Shown one piece after another: positions 36,768 through 46,933 of a stretch of DNA of 64,000 nucleotides. Origin of the DNA: Stutzerimonas stutzeri. Lineage in GTDB: Bacteria; Pseudomonadota; Gammaproteobacteria; Pseudomonadales; Pseudomonadaceae. The notes under the pieces are model-generated. The model did no database searches, had not been told where the DNA came from, and worked only from the letters and a program-made list of their open reading frames with translations. The position numbers were made by a program, and so were the translations under genes. Each line of letters opens with the position of its first letter. The stretch's first letter is position 1. The stretch is taken from contig NZ_JAAMQZ010000021.1 of assembly GCF_013522825.1 (NCBI RefSeq), positions 20,300-84,299 of the forward strand. The letters run 5' to 3'.

Positions 36768-37361
36768 ATGCCCGCATTGTTTCTCGCCTCCGCGTCGCCC
36801 AGACGCCGTGAATTGCTGACCCAGATCGGCGTTCGCTTTACCCTTCTTCCCGTTTCCATCGACGAGACGCCGCATGCGGCTGAAGCGCCCGACACCTACG
36901 TTCAGCGTCTGGCGCGGGAAAAGGCGCTGGCCGGGCTGTCGCACATTGAAGAGCCCGCGGCCTGCGTGCTGGGCGCCGATACCTCGGTGGTGCTGGACGG
37001 GCGCATTCTCGGTAAGCCGGTCGACAAGGCCGATGCCCTGGCGATGCTGCAGGCGCTGTCCGGGCGTGAACATCAGGTGCTGACCGCCGTGGCGCTGGCC
37101 AGCGAGGCCGGCTGCGTGGTGCGCCTGGTCGGCAGCCGGGTGCAGTTCCGCGCGATCACGGCTGATGAAGCCGAACGCTACTGGGCCAGCGGCGAGCCGC
37201 AAGACAAGGCGGGCGGCTACGCCATTCAGGGTCTGGGCGCGGTATTCGTCAGCGGCCTGCAGGGCAGCTATTCCGGGGTGGTCGGCCTGCCTCTGGGCGA
37301 AACGGCACAGCTACTTGCTGCTTTTGGAATTCCCTTCTGGGCAACAGACACCTGTGCTTGA
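36768..37361 (+). CDS. maf: Maf family nucleoside triphosphate pyrophosphatase (YhdE-like)
   Basis: This protein of 197 residues begins [20 protein letters not shown], the canonical Maf substrate-binding motif SxSPRR. The others are present: the catalytic Asp and Lys in VLGADTSVV and [10 protein letters not shown], and [17 protein letters not shown]. The YhdE branch hydrolyses dTTP/UTP and modified pyrimidine nucleotides; overproduction blocks septation. The start at 36768 has AAGGATCAGGC upstream; an upstream in-frame ATG inside the inverted repeat is rejected. It precedes rng as in other gammaproteobacteria. Confidence 0.95.
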   Translation: MPALFLASASPRRRELLTQIGVRFTLLPVSIDETPHAAEAPDTYVQRLAREKALAGLSHIEEPAACVLGADTSVVLDGRILGKPVDKADALAMLQALSGREHQVLTAVALASEAGCVVRLVGSRVQFRAITADEAERYWASGEPQDKAGGYAIQGLGAVFVSGLQGSYSGVVGLPLGETAQLLAAFGIPFWATDTCA

Positions 37362-37436
37362 GCGTTCAAGTCGTTAGAATCGAGCTCATCTGTCAGCTTC
37401 GGCTGTTTCGTATCACGCCACAGGCCGAGAACAATA

Positions 37437-38894
37437 ATGAGCGAAGAGATTCTGATGAACATCACCCCCATGGAGTCTCGGGTGGCGGTGGTGGAGAACG
37501 GTGTCCTGCAGGAGGTGCATGTCGAACGCACCCAGCGTCGTGGCATCGTCGGCAATATCTACAAGGGCAAGGTGGTGCGGGTACTGCCGGGCATGCAGGC
37601 GGCGTTCGTCGATATCGGGCTGGAGCGCGCCGCCTTTATCCATGCTTCGGAAATTTCTGCGCGTGAAGGCAATGCCGTCGAGCCCATCAGCGCGCTGGTC
37701 CATGAAGGCCAGGCGCTGGTGGTGCAGGTGACCAAGGACCCCATCGGCACCAAGGGCGCGCGGCTGACCACGCAGCTGTCGATTCCCTCGCGCTACCTGG
37801 TCTATATGCCCAGAACCAGCCACGTCGGGATTTCCCTGCGTATCGAGGACGAGGCCGAGCGCGAGCGCCTCAAGCAGGTGGTGGCCGAGTGCATTGCCGC
37901 CGAGGGCATCAGGGAAGTCGGCGGATTCATCCTGCGCACGGCGGCTGAGGGCGCTGGCAGCGATGAAATTCTCATGGATATCCGCTATCTGCGCCGGCTC
38001 TGGGAGCAGATCGCCGAGCAGATGAAGAGCGCCGGTGCGCCGACCATGATCTATGAAGACCTGTCGTTGGCGATGCGCACCCTGCGCGACCTGATCAATC
38101 CGCGTATCGAGAAGATCCGCATCGATTCGCGAGAGAATTTCCAGAAGGTCAGCCAGTTCGTCGACGAATTGATGCCTGAGCTGAGCGAGCATCTGGAGCA
38201 TTATCCAGGCGAGCGACCGATTTTCGATCTGTACAGCGTCGAGGATGAGATCCAGAAAGCGCTCGGTCGCAAGGTGATGCTCAAGTCCGGTGGCTACCTG
38301 ATCATCGATCCTGCCGAGGCGATGACCACAATCGACGTCAACACCGGGGCTTTCGTCGGTCATCGCACGCTTGAGGAAACCATCTTCAAGACCAATCTCG
38401 AATCCGCCACGGCCATCGCCCGGCAGTTGCGCCTGCGCAATATCGGCGGAATCATCATCATCGACTTCATCGACATGGCGGACGAGGAGCACCGGCGTCA
38501 GGTGCTGCGTACCCTGGAAAAGCAGCTGGAGCGCGACCACGCCAAGACCAACATCATCGGCATCACCGAGCTGGGGCTGGTGCAGATGACGCGCAAGCGC
38601 ACCCGCGAGAGCCTCGAACAGGTGCTCTGCGAGCCGTGCATGTGCTGCCAGGGGCGCGGCAAGCTGAAAACGCCGGAAACGGTCTGTTACGAAATCTTCC
38701 GCGAGATCCTGCGCGAAGCCCGTGCCTACCAGCCTGAAGGCTATCGCGTGCTGGCCAACCAGAAAGTCATCGACCGCCTGCTCGACGAGGAGTCGGGCAA
38801 TGTGGCCGACCTTGAGAGCTTTATCGGGCGCTCGATCAAGTTCCAGGTCGAGACCATGTACTCGCAGGAACAGTATGACGTGGTGCTGCTCTGA
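37437..38894 (+). CDS. rng: Ribonuclease G
   Basis: This 485-residue endoribonuclease matures the 5' end of 16S rRNA and some mRNAs. It begins MSEEILMNITPMESRVAVVE, followed by the S1 domain (GNIYKGKVVRVLPGMQAAFV, DIGLERAAFIH), the 5'-sensor region and the catalytic magnesium site with GGYLIIDPAEAMTTIDVNTG and the second Asp in GGIIIIDFIDM. The zinc-link CEPCMCCQGRG gives tetramer contacts. Unlike RNase E there is no long C-terminal degradosome scaffold. It lies 75 bp after maf and is followed closely by yhdP. Confidence 0.96.
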   Translation: MSEEILMNITPMESRVAVVENGVLQEVHVERTQRRGIVGNIYKGKVVRVLPGMQAAFVDIGLERAAFIHASEISAREGNAVEPISALVHEGQALVVQVTKDPIGTKGARLTTQLSIPSRYLVYMPRTSHVGISLRIEDEAERERLKQVVAECIAAEGIREVGGFILRTAAEGAGSDEILMDIRYLRRLWEQIAEQMKSAGAPTMIYEDLSLAMRTLRDLINPRIEKIRIDSRENFQKVSQFVDELMPELSEHLEHYPGERPIFDLYSVEDEIQKALGRKVMLKSGGYLIIDPAEAMTTIDVNTGAFVGHRTLEETIFKTNLESATAIARQLRLRNIGGIIIIDFIDMADEEHRRQVLRTLEKQLERDHAKTNIIGITELGLVQMTRKRTRESLEQVLCEPCMCCQGRGKLKTPETVCYEIFREILREARAYQPEGYRVLANQKVIDRLLDEESGNVADLESFIGRSIKFQVETMYSQEQYDVVLL

Positions 38895-38925
38895 ACCGAC
38901 GCCTGCCTGGCGATGACCGGAGCGC

Positions 38926-41900
38926 GTGTCCGTGAGCCGGCTTTCATCGCTTTTCCTCGACGTCCTGCGTCGCAGTTTCTGGCTGGCTGCGGTCGGCCTG
39001 ATGCTGGCGGCCCTGTACGTCAGTCTCGGGCGTCAGTTGATGCCACTGGTGGCCGAGTATCGTCTTGAAGTGCAGGACAAGGCGCGTGAGTGGCTGGCCA
39101 TGCCACTCAGCCTCGGGCGTCTGGAAGGTCGCTGGAGTGGCTTCGCGCCGCGGCTGCTGGCCCACGATGTGGTGCTGGGCGAAGGGGGAGCGGCGATGCG
39201 TCTGGACCGTCTGGCGCTGGAGCCTGATATAGCCGCCAGCCTCTGGGCCCGCCAGTTGCACTTCAGGTCGGTGGAGCTTTCCGGGATTCACCTGAGCCTG
39301 GTACAGGATGCCGATGGACAATGGCGTGTCGAGGGCTTTCCCCAGCAGGACAAACAAGCGACCGATCCACTGGAAAACATCGCCGAACTGCAGCGGATCG
39401 GTCGGCTATCGCTGCTCGATAGCCAAGTCACCTTCGAAGCGCATGGCGAAGCGCCGCTGACCCTGACCTACGCCAACCTGGAGCTGCGCAGCCTCGATCA
39501 GCGCTTGCAGCTGAGCGGCAGCCTGGTACTGCCCGACGGTCAGCCGCTGAGCCTGAATGCCCAGGCGCGGATCGATGCCGATGACTGGCGCGACAGCGCG
39601 GCGCGGCTGTATCTCAGGTTGCCGCAAAGCGACTGGGCAGCCTGGTTGCCCGAGAAGCTGACGGGCGACTGGAACCTGGAGCGCCTGCATGCCGGTGGTG
39701 ATATCTGGCTCGACTGGCGCGAGCGGGGCCTGACGCGTGGCGTCGCCCGCCTGGTCGCGACGACGCTTGAAGTCGGGCAAGCGCAGTCCGAGCTTGTGCG
39801 GATCGAGGATCTGGCGATAAATGCCTATCTCGACCGCGCCGCCGAAGGCTATCGGCTGCAGCTCGACGACCTGGCCTTCAGGCTCGATGAAACCCGCTGG
39901 AGCGATACCGCGCTGGTGCTGCAGCAGGATGCCGCCCATGATCACTGGCGGTTGCAGGTCGATCATCTGCCTGTCGCGCCGCTGGCTGCGCTGATCCAGG
40001 CCCTGGCGCCCATGCCCGAGGTCGCCGGCGAATACCTGCAGGGGCTGGCGCCGCGTGGAACGCTGCGCAATGTCCAGCTCGACTATCGTGCGGCGGCGCC
40101 GTTGGCCGAGCGTCTGGCGTTCGTCGCCAATCTCGACAGGGCGAGTATCGACGCTTATCACTGGATTCCGGCTGCGCGCAATGTCAGTGGCCTGGTGCGA
40201 GGCAATCTTGGCGGCGGCGAGCTGCGCTTCGACAGCCGGGATTTCAGCCTGCATCTGGCCGAGCTGTTTCCGCGTGCGTGGGACTATCGGCGCAGCCGTG
40301 GCAGCCTCGTCTGGACGCTGGATGAGCAGGCCTTCACCTTGGTTGCGCCTTATCTGCAGGTCGAAGGCGAGGAAGGCCGGATCGCCGGTGATTTCCTGAT
40401 CCGTCTGATGCGCGATCCCGAGGCCGAAGACTATATGGATCTGCGAGTCGGGATCAGCGATGGCGATGCGCGCCATACGGAAAAATACCTGCCGACCCGC
40501 TCGCCGGCGATGAGCCCGGCGCTGAGCGAGTGGCTGACGGCGGCGATTCGCGATGGCTTCGTCGAGCAGGGCTATTTCCAGTATCAGGGTTCGCTGAGCA
40601 AGGCGGCCAGCAATACGGCACGCAGCCTGAGCCTGTACTTCAAGGTCAGGGACGCCGAGTTCGCCTTCCAGCCGGGCTGGCCGGCCCTGCGCGAAGGATG
40701 CGGCGAGGTGCTGATCGAGGATGACCGGGTGCGGGTGCGTCTCGCCGAGGGGCGCATGCTCGACAGCCGCGTGCATGATGTCCTGGCGCAGATCCCGCTC
40801 GGCCAGGGGGAGCAGCCGCTGCGGCTGGCCATCGACGGGCAGGTCGAGGCGGGCCTGAGGGATGCGCTGACCCTGATGCAGGTCGCGCCTATCGGTACCG
40901 CCGGGCTGTTTGCCGGATGGCGGGGCGAAGGGCCATTGAACGGCTCGCTCAAGCTGGATATTCCGCTGGCAGGCACTGAACAGCCGAAGGTCGTGGTGGA
41001 TTTTTCCAGCGCTGATGCGTCGCTGTTCATCGCCCAGGCCGATCTGCAACTCGACGCCCTGAGTGGTGACTTTCGCTATGACAGCGAGCGCGGCCTCAGC
41101 GCTTCCGCCATCCGTGCCCGTGCACTGGGCAGTCAGGTCACGGGCAAGGCCAGCGCCATCGGCGCTCCGGGCAAGCCGGTCAGCCGTATCGAGGCGGGCG
41201 GCGTGGTGCCGCTGGCGCAGCTCAAGATCTGGCAGAAGATCGAGCAGCCCTTGCCGGCCTCGGGCGAGGTGCCGTTCCAGTTGAGCCTGACGCTGGATGG
41301 CGCTGACAACCGCCTGCAGATCGACTCGTCTTTGCTGGGAACGGCGCTGTTGCTGCCGGCGCCCTTCGCCAAGGCCGCAGGAGAGCGACGTGACACCACC
41401 CTGCGCATGACCCTGGGCGGCGAGCGCCGGCAGTACACGCTCAAGCACGGTGCGTTGGCGGCGCTGACCTTCAATACGCCGGCCAATCGCTGGGCCGAAG
41501 GGGGCGGTGAGCTGGTCCTGGGTGGCGCTGCGGCGAACCTGCGCAGCGATCAGGGCCTGCGCGTGCGCGGACGCCTGCCGCGCGTCGATCTGAGAGAGTG
41601 GCAGGCGCTGCTGGCCGAATACACCTCGCCCGCGCAGGGTCAGCAGGCAACCTCGTTGCTGCGCCGCGTGCAGCTTGATATCGGTGTCTTTGAAGGCCTG
41701 GGAACCCAGGTCGACAACCTTGCGCTGCATTTGCGCCGGCTGTCGAGCGCCTGGGCGCTGGGGCTGGACAGCCGGATCGTCGCCGGCAACGTCCATTTGC
41801 CTGATGCCGAGGGCGAACCCATCGTGCTGAAGCTGGCGCATCTGCGCTTTCCGGCAGCCGAGCCGGCGCAGCCAGACGTGCCACGCGAGGACCCGCTGGC

Positions 41901-42732
41901 AGGCATCGATCCGCGCAGCCTGCCGCCAATGGATATCACCGTGAACCAGGTGCTGCAGGGTGAGCAGCCGCTGGGCGCCTGGTCGCTGAAGATGCGTCCG
42001 CGCGGCGACGGGGTTGAGTTCTCGGAGCTGGATCTGGGGCTGAAGGGGCTCCAGCTCGCCGGCACGGGTGGCTGGAACGCATCGCGCAGCTGGTACAAGG
42101 GTCGGCTGGAAGGCGACAATCTGGCCGACGTGCTGCTTGCCTGGGGCTTTGCGCCCTCGACCACGAGTGAGCGTTTCCATCTGGATGCGGATGCCAACTG
42201 GTCCGGGTCGCCGGCGTTCTTCAGTCTGCAGCGCTTGTCCGGTCGTCTCGACGCCCGGTTGCGCAACGGCCAGTTTCGAGAGGTCGAAGGCAGCGCACAG
42301 GCATTGCGGGTGTTTGGCCTGCTCAATTTCGATTCCATCGGGCGGCGGCTGCGGCTGGACTTTTCCGATCTGTTCGGCAAGGGGTTGAGCTACGATCAGG
42401 TCAAGGGCGAGCTGATCGCTACCGAGGGTATTTTCGTGACGAAAGGCCCCGTCACGATGACCGGGCCGTCGAGCAATCTGGAACTCGACGGCACGCTGGA
42501 TATGGTCAATGACCGGATCGACGCCAAGCTGCTGGTGACCCTGCCGGTGAGCAATAACCTGCCGTTGGCCGCGCTGATCGTGGGTGCCCCGGCCATCGGT
42601 GGCGCGCTGTTCGTGGTCGACAAGCTGCTGGGTGACAAGGTCGCCCGCTTCGCCAGCGTTCAGTACAAGGTCGAAGGACCTTGGCAATCGCCGAAGATCA
42701 CCTTCGACAAGCCCTTTGAAAAACCTAACTGA
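38926..42732 (+). CDS. yhdP: YhdP family inner-membrane AsmA-like lipid transport protein
   Basis: This 1268-residue protein begins MSVSRLSSLFLDVLRRSFWL, with one transmembrane helix (about 18-35) and then a very long periplasmic beta-rich region of the AsmA/RBG (repeating beta-groove) type. DUF3971-type segments include FHVRD-like SLYFKVRDAEFAFQPGWPAL, and the end is an AsmA-like C-terminus (SNLELDGTLDMVNDRIDAKL, TLPVSNNLPLAALIVGAPA). YhdP, with TamB and YdbH, carries phospholipid from inner to outer membrane. The start is GTG at 38926; a second GTG at 38932 has a better-spaced GGAG and may be used. In the pseudomonads I recall a nitrilase gene follows; here it is absent. Confidence 0.94.
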   Translation: MSVSRLSSLFLDVLRRSFWLAAVGLMLAALYVSLGRQLMPLVAEYRLEVQDKAREWLAMPLSLGRLEGRWSGFAPRLLAHDVVLGEGGAAMRLDRLALEPDIAASLWARQLHFRSVELSGIHLSLVQDADGQWRVEGFPQQDKQATDPLENIAELQRIGRLSLLDSQVTFEAHGEAPLTLTYANLELRSLDQRLQLSGSLVLPDGQPLSLNAQARIDADDWRDSAARLYLRLPQSDWAAWLPEKLTGDWNLERLHAGGDIWLDWRERGLTRGVARLVATTLEVGQAQSELVRIEDLAINAYLDRAAEGYRLQLDDLAFRLDETRWSDTALVLQQDAAHDHWRLQVDHLPVAPLAALIQALAPMPEVAGEYLQGLAPRGTLRNVQLDYRAAAPLAERLAFVANLDRASIDAYHWIPAARNVSGLVRGNLGGGELRFDSRDFSLHLAELFPRAWDYRRSRGSLVWTLDEQAFTLVAPYLQVEGEEGRIAGDFLIRLMRDPEAEDYMDLRVGISDGDARHTEKYLPTRSPAMSPALSEWLTAAIRDGFVEQGYFQYQGSLSKAASNTARSLSLYFKVRDAEFAFQPGWPALREGCGEVLIEDDRVRVRLAEGRMLDSRVHDVLAQIPLGQGEQPLRLAIDGQVEAGLRDALTLMQVAPIGTAGLFAGWRGEGPLNGSLKLDIPLAGTEQPKVVVDFSSADASLFIAQADLQLDALSGDFRYDSERGLSASAIRARALGSQVTGKASAIGAPGKPVSRIEAGGVVPLAQLKIWQKIEQPLPASGEVPFQLSLTLDGADNRLQIDSSLLGTALLLPAPFAKAAGERRDTTLRMTLGGERRQYTLKHGALAALTFNTPANRWAEGGGELVLGGAAANLRSDQGLRVRGRLPRVDLREWQALLAEYTSPAQGQQATSLLRRVQLDIGVFEGLGTQVDNLALHLRRLSSAWALGLDSRIVAGNVHLPDAEGEPIVLKLAHLRFPAAEPAQPDVPREDPLAGIDPRSLPPMDITVNQVLQGEQPLGAWSLKMRPRGDGVEFSELDLGLKGLQLAGTGGWNASRSWYKGRLEGDNLADVLLAWGFAPSTTSERFHLDADANWSGSPAFFSLQRLSGRLDARLRNGQFREVEGSAQALRVFGLLNFDSIGRRLRLDFSDLFGKGLSYDQVKGELIATEGIFVTKGPVTMTGPSSNLELDGTLDMVNDRIDAKLLVTLPVSNNLPLAALIVGAPAIGGALFVVDKLLGDKVARFASVQYKVEGPWQSPKITFDKPFEKPN

Positions 42733-42886
42733 GCCGTTTGGAGCTTGATGGTGGACGTAAGGGAGCTGTCCCTTATCATGTAGCGTCTGCAATGAACCTG
42801 ATCCAGGGTCTTCGTCGCCCGCGCATACCGGTGCAGCGCACCGTCGTTTTCCGTACCGTGCTGGGCACGGCCCGTCTGGAGTGAAT

Positions 42887-44329
42887 ATGAGTGAACTGCT
42901 GTTACCTGTCACTGAGCGCCTGCTGACACCGGGCGGGCTGACCCTCGATGATCTGCCGGGGCTGCTCGGCGAGCTGGCCGGTCCCGGTATCGATGCGGCG
43001 GATCTGTATTTTCAGGATCAGGTGAGCGAAACCTGGGTGCTGGAGGATGGCATCGTCAAGGAAGGCGGTTTTCATATCGAGCAGGGTGTCGGCGTGCGGG
43101 CACTGTCCGGCGAGAAAACCGGATTCGCCTACAGCAACGCAATTACCGCCGAGGCTTTGCGACAGGCCGCGCAGGCGGCTCGCTCGATTGCCCGCAGTGG
43201 GCAGCAGGGGCGGGTCGAGGTGTTGTCGAAGGCGGCGTTCGCGCCGCTTTATGGCCGGGACAATCCGCTGGATGGCCTGGGCCGTGCGGAGAAGGTCGAG
43301 CTGCTCAAGCGTATCGATGTCGCCACGCGCGCGCTGGACCCTCGCATCAAACAGGTCACGGTGAGCCTGGCCGGTGTCTGGGAGCATGTTCTGGTGGCTG
43401 GGCTGGATGGCGGCATGGCGGCGGATATACGTCCGCTGGTGCGCTTCAACGTCAGCGTCATCGTCGAGCAGAACGGTCGCCGCGAGCGCGGCGGGCAGGG
43501 CGGCGGTGGGCGCAGCGGATACGATTATTTCCTCAGTGAAGACCGCGCCATGGGTTATGCCCGCGAAGCGCTGCGCCAGGCCCTGGTGAATCTGGATGCC
43601 GTGGCGGCACCGGCCGGCACCCTGCCGGTGGTATTGGGGCCGGGCTGGTCCGGGGTGCTGCTGCATGAGGCGGTCGGGCATGGCCTGGAGGGCGATTTCA
43701 ACCGCAAGGGCAGTTCGGCCTATAGCGGGCGTATCGGCCAGCAGGTCGCCTCGCCGCTGTGCACCATCGTCGATGACGGTACTTTGGCCGGTCGCCGGGG
43801 TTCGCTCAGTGTCGATGACGAGGGCACGCCAACCCAGTGCACCACGCTGATCGAGAACGGAATACTCAAGGGCTACATCCAGGACAAACTCAATGCCCGG
43901 CTGATGGGCGTGGCGCCGACCGGCAATGGCCGGCGCGAGTCCTACGCCCATCTGCCCATGCCGCGCATGACCAATACCTACATGCTGGCCGGTGCGAGCG
44001 ATCCGGAGGAAATCATCCGTTCGGTGAAGAAGGGCATCTATTGCGCCAGCCTCGGCGGTGGCCAGGTGGATATCACCAGCGGCAAGTTCGTCTTCTCCAC
44101 CAGCGAGGCCTATCTGATCGAAGACGGCAGGATTACCGCGCCGGTGAAGGGCGCGACCCTGATCGGCAACGGCCCGGAGGTGATGAACAAGGTATCGATG
44201 GTCGGCACCGATCTGGAACTGGACAGCGGTGTCGGCACCTGCGGCAAGGATGGCCAGTCGGTGCCGGTCGGGGTCGGTCAGCCGACGCTGAAGATCGACG
44301 GGATTACGGTGGGGGGAACCGGAGCCTGA
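42887..44329 (+). CDS. tldD: Metalloprotease subunit TldD
   Basis: This protein of 480 residues starts [20 protein letters not shown]; the ATG at 42887 has GGAG five to six bases upstream. The zinc site [12 protein letters not shown] near residue 260 carries the HExxxH motif that distinguishes TldD from its inactive partner. Other family segments are [20 protein letters not shown] and [17 protein letters not shown]. With PmbA (TldE, 45045-46391) it forms a heterodimeric protease that digests unfolded peptides, matures microcin B17 and acts on CcdA. The two subunit genes flank yjgA in opposite orientation. Confidence 0.97.
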   Translation: MSELLLPVTERLLTPGGLTLDDLPGLLGELAGPGIDAADLYFQDQVSETWVLEDGIVKEGGFHIEQGVGVRALSGEKTGFAYSNAITAEALRQAAQAARSIARSGQQGRVEVLSKAAFAPLYGRDNPLDGLGRAEKVELLKRIDVATRALDPRIKQVTVSLAGVWEHVLVAGLDGGMAADIRPLVRFNVSVIVEQNGRRERGGQGGGGRSGYDYFLSEDRAMGYAREALRQALVNLDAVAAPAGTLPVVLGPGWSGVLLHEAVGHGLEGDFNRKGSSAYSGRIGQQVASPLCTIVDDGTLAGRRGSLSVDDEGTPTQCTTLIENGILKGYIQDKLNARLMGVAPTGNGRRESYAHLPMPRMTNTYMLAGASDPEEIIRSVKKGIYCASLGGGQVDITSGKFVFSTSEAYLIEDGRITAPVKGATLIGNGPEVMNKVSMVGTDLELDSGVGTCGKDGQSVPVGVGQPTLKIDGITVGGTGA

Positions 44330-44331
44330 AG

Positions 44332-44411
44332 ACCGATAAGAGCGCTGGAGGCTGTACGAAGGCGAGTAGCTTTACGTCCAGCCTCAAGCTTCTAGCGTTT
44401 TTGTCGGCTTT
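44332..44411. repeat. Long inverted repeat of the GCTGGAGGCTGG family, copy 2
   Basis: GACCGATAAGAGCGCTGGAG and GCTGTACGAAG pair with TTTACGTCCAGCCTCAAGCT and AGCGTTTTTGTCGGC. The element starts two bases after the tldD stop and ends 7 bases before the yjgA stop, so it is placed exactly as a bidirectional terminator for two convergent genes. Confidence 0.75.
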
Positions 44412-44417
44412 TCGCTT

Positions 44418-44939
44418 TTAACGCAGCCCACGCTGGGTTTCGTCCAGCTCCCGGATGTATTTGAAGATTTTGCGACTGGCGGCCGGTGGTTTGTTGCGGG
44501 CCGCTTCGTGCTGGGCATGGCGGATCAGGCTGCGCAGATGCTGGCGGTCGGTTTCGGGGTAGTCGAGGACGAAGGTTTCCAGGGTTTCATCGTTGCCGGC
44601 AATCAGGCGGTCACGCCAGCGTTCTAGTGCATGGAAGCGTTCGTTGTACTGGCGGGTGGAGGCGTCGAGCTGATCGACCAGAGCCAATATGGCCTCGACA
44701 TCCTGGGCGCGCATGAGCTTGCCGATGTATTGCAGATGGCGCTTTTGCGCGATGTGCGCCGTGTGTTTCGGAGCATCGGCCAGCGCCTTGCGCAGGGCAT
44801 CGGTCAGCGGCAAGCGGTCGAGGACGTCGGGCTTGAGCGTGGTGAGGCGCGCGCCAAGATCCTGCAGCGCATGCAGTTCACGCTTGACCTGGGTTTTGCT
44901 TTTTTCCTCGAAGCCATCGAGATCGGAAATATCAGACAT
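44418..44939 (-). CDS. darP: Ribosome-associated protein YjgA/DarP (DUF615)
   Basis: This 173-residue, highly charged helical protein begins [20 protein letters not shown]. The DUF615 core is complete: [52 protein letters not shown] [13 protein letters not shown], and a C-terminal [20 protein letters not shown]. DarP (YjgA) binds late 50S subunit intermediates and helps the peptidyl transferase centre fold. The start at 44939 was chosen because the longer frame only extends into the antisense of pmbA. It converges with tldD and diverges from pmbA. Confidence 0.94.
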   Translation of the reverse strand: MSDISDLDGFEEKSKTQVKRELHALQDLGARLTTLKPDVLDRLPLTDALRKALADAPKHTAHIAQKRHLQYIGKLMRAQDVEAILALVDQLDASTRQYNERFHALERWRDRLIAGNDETLETFVLDYPETDRQHLRSLIRHAQHEAARNKPPAASRKIFKYIRELDETQRGLR

Positions 44940-45044
44940 GGGGCAGGTCCAGTAGGAGATGCCGCCATGATAACAGTAGCCTTGATGCCGGCGCAGTCGG
45001 CTCGGCGGGCGCATCTTGAACGAGTCAGTGGTGTGGAGTGCGTT

Positions 45045-46391
45045 ATGAGTGAAGTTGAGGGGATCGGCCCGCAGGCATTGCCGGCATTGCGTGAACAGGT
45101 TGCGCGCATCATCGAGGAGGCGGGCAGGCAGGGCGCCAGTGCCTGCGAAGTGTCCGTCTCGATGGAGCAGGGACTGTCGACGAGTGTTCGCCGGCGCGAA
45201 GTCGAAACCGTCGAATTCAATCGCGATCAGGGTTTCGGCATCACGCTCTATGTCGGCCAGCGCAAGGGTTCGGCGAGCACCACCGGCAGCGGCGGGGATG
45301 CGATTCGGGAAACCGTGGCGGCAGCCCTGGCGATCGCCAGGCACGCTTCGGAAGATGAATTCGCCGGACTTGCCGATCCGGTCCTGATGGCCACGGAGGT
45401 GGTTGACCTGGACCTGTATCACCCTTGGGACATTTCTCCGGACGAGGCCGTGGAGTTGGCGCTCGGCTGCGAAGCCGCCGCCTTCGCTGCGGACAAGCGC
45501 ATTCTCAATGCCGACGGGACCACGTTGAGCACCCACCGGGGCTGTCGTGGCTATGGCAACAGCAACGGCTTTATCGGCGCTCATTGCAGCAGCCGACACA
45601 GCCTGAGCTGTGTGATGATCGCCGAGTCCGAAGGGCAGATGCAGCGCGACTATCACTATGACGTCAGCCGTATCGCCAGCGAACTGGCGGCCCCGGAGGC
45701 GATTGGCCGGCGTGCTGCGGAGCGTGCCGTACGGCGCCTGGGCGCCCGTCCCGTGCCGACCTGCGATGTACCGGTGCTGTTTTCGTCGGAGCTGGCGACC
45801 GGTCTGTTCGGCCACTTTCTCTCCGCCATTTCCGGCGCGAATCTCTATCGCAAGTCGTCCTATCTGGAAGGCGCGCTGGGGCAAACGCTGTTTCCCGAGT
45901 GGCTGAGCCTGGATGAGCGTCCGCATTTGCCGCGGGGGCTGGCCAGCGCGGCCTATGACGGCGATGGTCTGGCAACCTACGCCAAGCCTTTCGTCGAGAA
46001 CGGCAAGCTCGTGTCCTACGTGTTGGGTACCTATTCAGGGCGCAAGCTGGGCATGCCCAGCACGGCCAATGCCGGCGGCGTGCACAACCTGTTCGTCAGT
46101 CACGGTGATGAGGACCAGGCAGCCCTGGTCCGCCGGATGGGGCGTGGCTTGCTGGTCACGGAGCTGATGGGGCAGGGGCTGAATCTGGTGACTGGCGACT
46201 ATTCGCGTGGCGCCGGCGGCTTCTGGGTGGAAAACGGCGAAATCCAGTTCCCGGTCCAGGAAGTCACCATTGCCGGCAACCTGCGCGACATGTTCAGGCA
46301 GATCGTCGCGGTGGGTTGCGATACCGAGACGCGCAGCAGCATTCGCACCGGGTCGGTGCTGATCGAGCGGATGAAGGTGGCGGGGCGGTAA
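45045..46391 (+). CDS. pmbA: Metalloprotease subunit PmbA (TldE)
   Basis: This protein of 448 residues begins [20 protein letters not shown]; the ATG at 45045 has GGAG six bases upstream. Family features are [49 protein letters not shown] and the C-terminal [20 protein letters not shown] plus [10 protein letters not shown]. It lacks the HExxxH zinc motif that TldD carries, as expected for the structural partner TldE. It acts with TldD in the cytosol. The gene is separated from yjgA by a short divergent promoter region. Confidence 0.97.
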   Translation: MSEVEGIGPQALPALREQVARIIEEAGRQGASACEVSVSMEQGLSTSVRRREVETVEFNRDQGFGITLYVGQRKGSASTTGSGGDAIRETVAAALAIARHASEDEFAGLADPVLMATEVVDLDLYHPWDISPDEAVELALGCEAAAFAADKRILNADGTTLSTHRGCRGYGNSNGFIGAHCSSRHSLSCVMIAESEGQMQRDYHYDVSRIASELAAPEAIGRRAAERAVRRLGARPVPTCDVPVLFSSELATGLFGHFLSAISGANLYRKSSYLEGALGQTLFPEWLSLDERPHLPRGLASAAYDGDGLATYAKPFVENGKLVSYVLGTYSGRKLGMPSTANAGGVHNLFVSHGDEDQAALVRRMGRGLLVTELMGQGLNLVTGDYSRGAGGFWVENGEIQFPVQEVTIAGNLRDMFRQIVAVGCDTETRSSIRTGSVLIERMKVAGR

Positions 46392-46394
46392 GGC

Positions 46395-46497
46395 GGAAAG
46401 CCGATAAAAGCGCTTGAGGCTGGAAAGCTGGACGCAAGCTACTGAAGCTGGCAGCGGCTTTTCTTCGTCCAGCCTCCAGCGCCGTTACCGGCTTTTG
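46395..46497. repeat. Long inverted repeat of the GCTGGAGGCTGG family, copy 3
   Basis: GAAAGCCGATAAAAGCGCTTGA and GGCTGGAAAGCTGGACG on the left pair with CGTCCAGCCTCCAGCGCC and ACCGGCTTTT on the right. It begins three bases after the pmbA stop codon and is likely its terminator. Confidence 0.75.
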
Positions 46498-46508
46498 ACT
46501 TCCAGCTG

Positions 46509-46636
46509 TAGGTCGGGTCACGCTTCACCGACCCGACGAGCGGACGATCAGGCGCGATAGATGCTGAGCTGTTATGTCGGATAACCGGATTGGGCCTGTG
46601 AATCGTCGGATTACGCCTTCGGCTAATTCGACCTAC
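46509..46636. repeat. Compound hairpin repeats between pmbA and ptsO
   Basis: GTAGGTCGGGTCACGCTTCA followed by CCGACCCGACGAGC begins at 46508-46509, and CGGATTACGCCTTCGGCTAA followed by TTCGACCTAC ends at 46636. Between them is about 60 bp of unique sequence. Both hairpin modules of family (a) are present once each. No gene is seen. Confidence 0.78.
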
Positions 46637-46652
46637 ATTCTTGCAACCGCCT

Positions 46653-46925
46653 TTACTCCCCTTCTTCGAAGTAGTCCTCGATCAGGGCAATCAGGGCCTT
46701 GAGGGCTTCTTCTTCCTGCTGGCCTTCGGTCTGCAGGTGCAGATTGGTGCCCTTGCTGGCGGCGAGCATCATCACGGCCATGATGCTTTTGCCGTTGATC
46801 AGGCTGGCCGGCCCGTGCCCGACGCGGATATCGCAGGGAAACTGGTTGGCGACGCCGACGAACTTGGCTGCCGCGCGGGCATGCAGGCCCAGCTTGTTGA
46901 TGATGGTGATTTCGCAGGAGGGCAT
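46653..46925 (-). CDS. ptsO: Nitrogen PTS phosphocarrier NPr
   Basis: This 90-residue HPr-like protein begins MPSCEITIINKLGLHARAAA, with phospho-acceptor His15 in the motif GLHARAAAKFV. The regulatory-site region is INGKSIMAVMMLAASKGT. NPr passes phosphate from EI-Ntr to PtsN in the nitrogen-related PTS, which has no sugar permease and instead signals nitrogen and potassium status. It lies 8 bp after rapZ and is the last gene of the long kdsD-to-ptsO leftward run. The start at 46925 is confirmed by family length (about 90). Confidence 0.96.
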   Translation of the reverse strand: MPSCEITIINKLGLHARAAAKFVGVANQFPCDIRVGHGPASLINGKSIMAVMMLAASKGTNLHLQTEGQQEEEALKALIALIEDYFEEGE

Positions 46926-46933
46926 GTCGGTTC

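Noticed and set aside
39406..42912. Very long open frame (over 1100 codons) on the reverse strand
   Set aside because: It is the antisense of yhdP; high GC keeps the opposite frame free of stops. The translation has no recognisable domain, and the forward frame has a clear family match.
44940..45926. N-terminal extension of the yjgA frame to 502 codons
   Set aside because: The extra part is antisense to pmbA and has no family sequence; YjgA starts at 44939.
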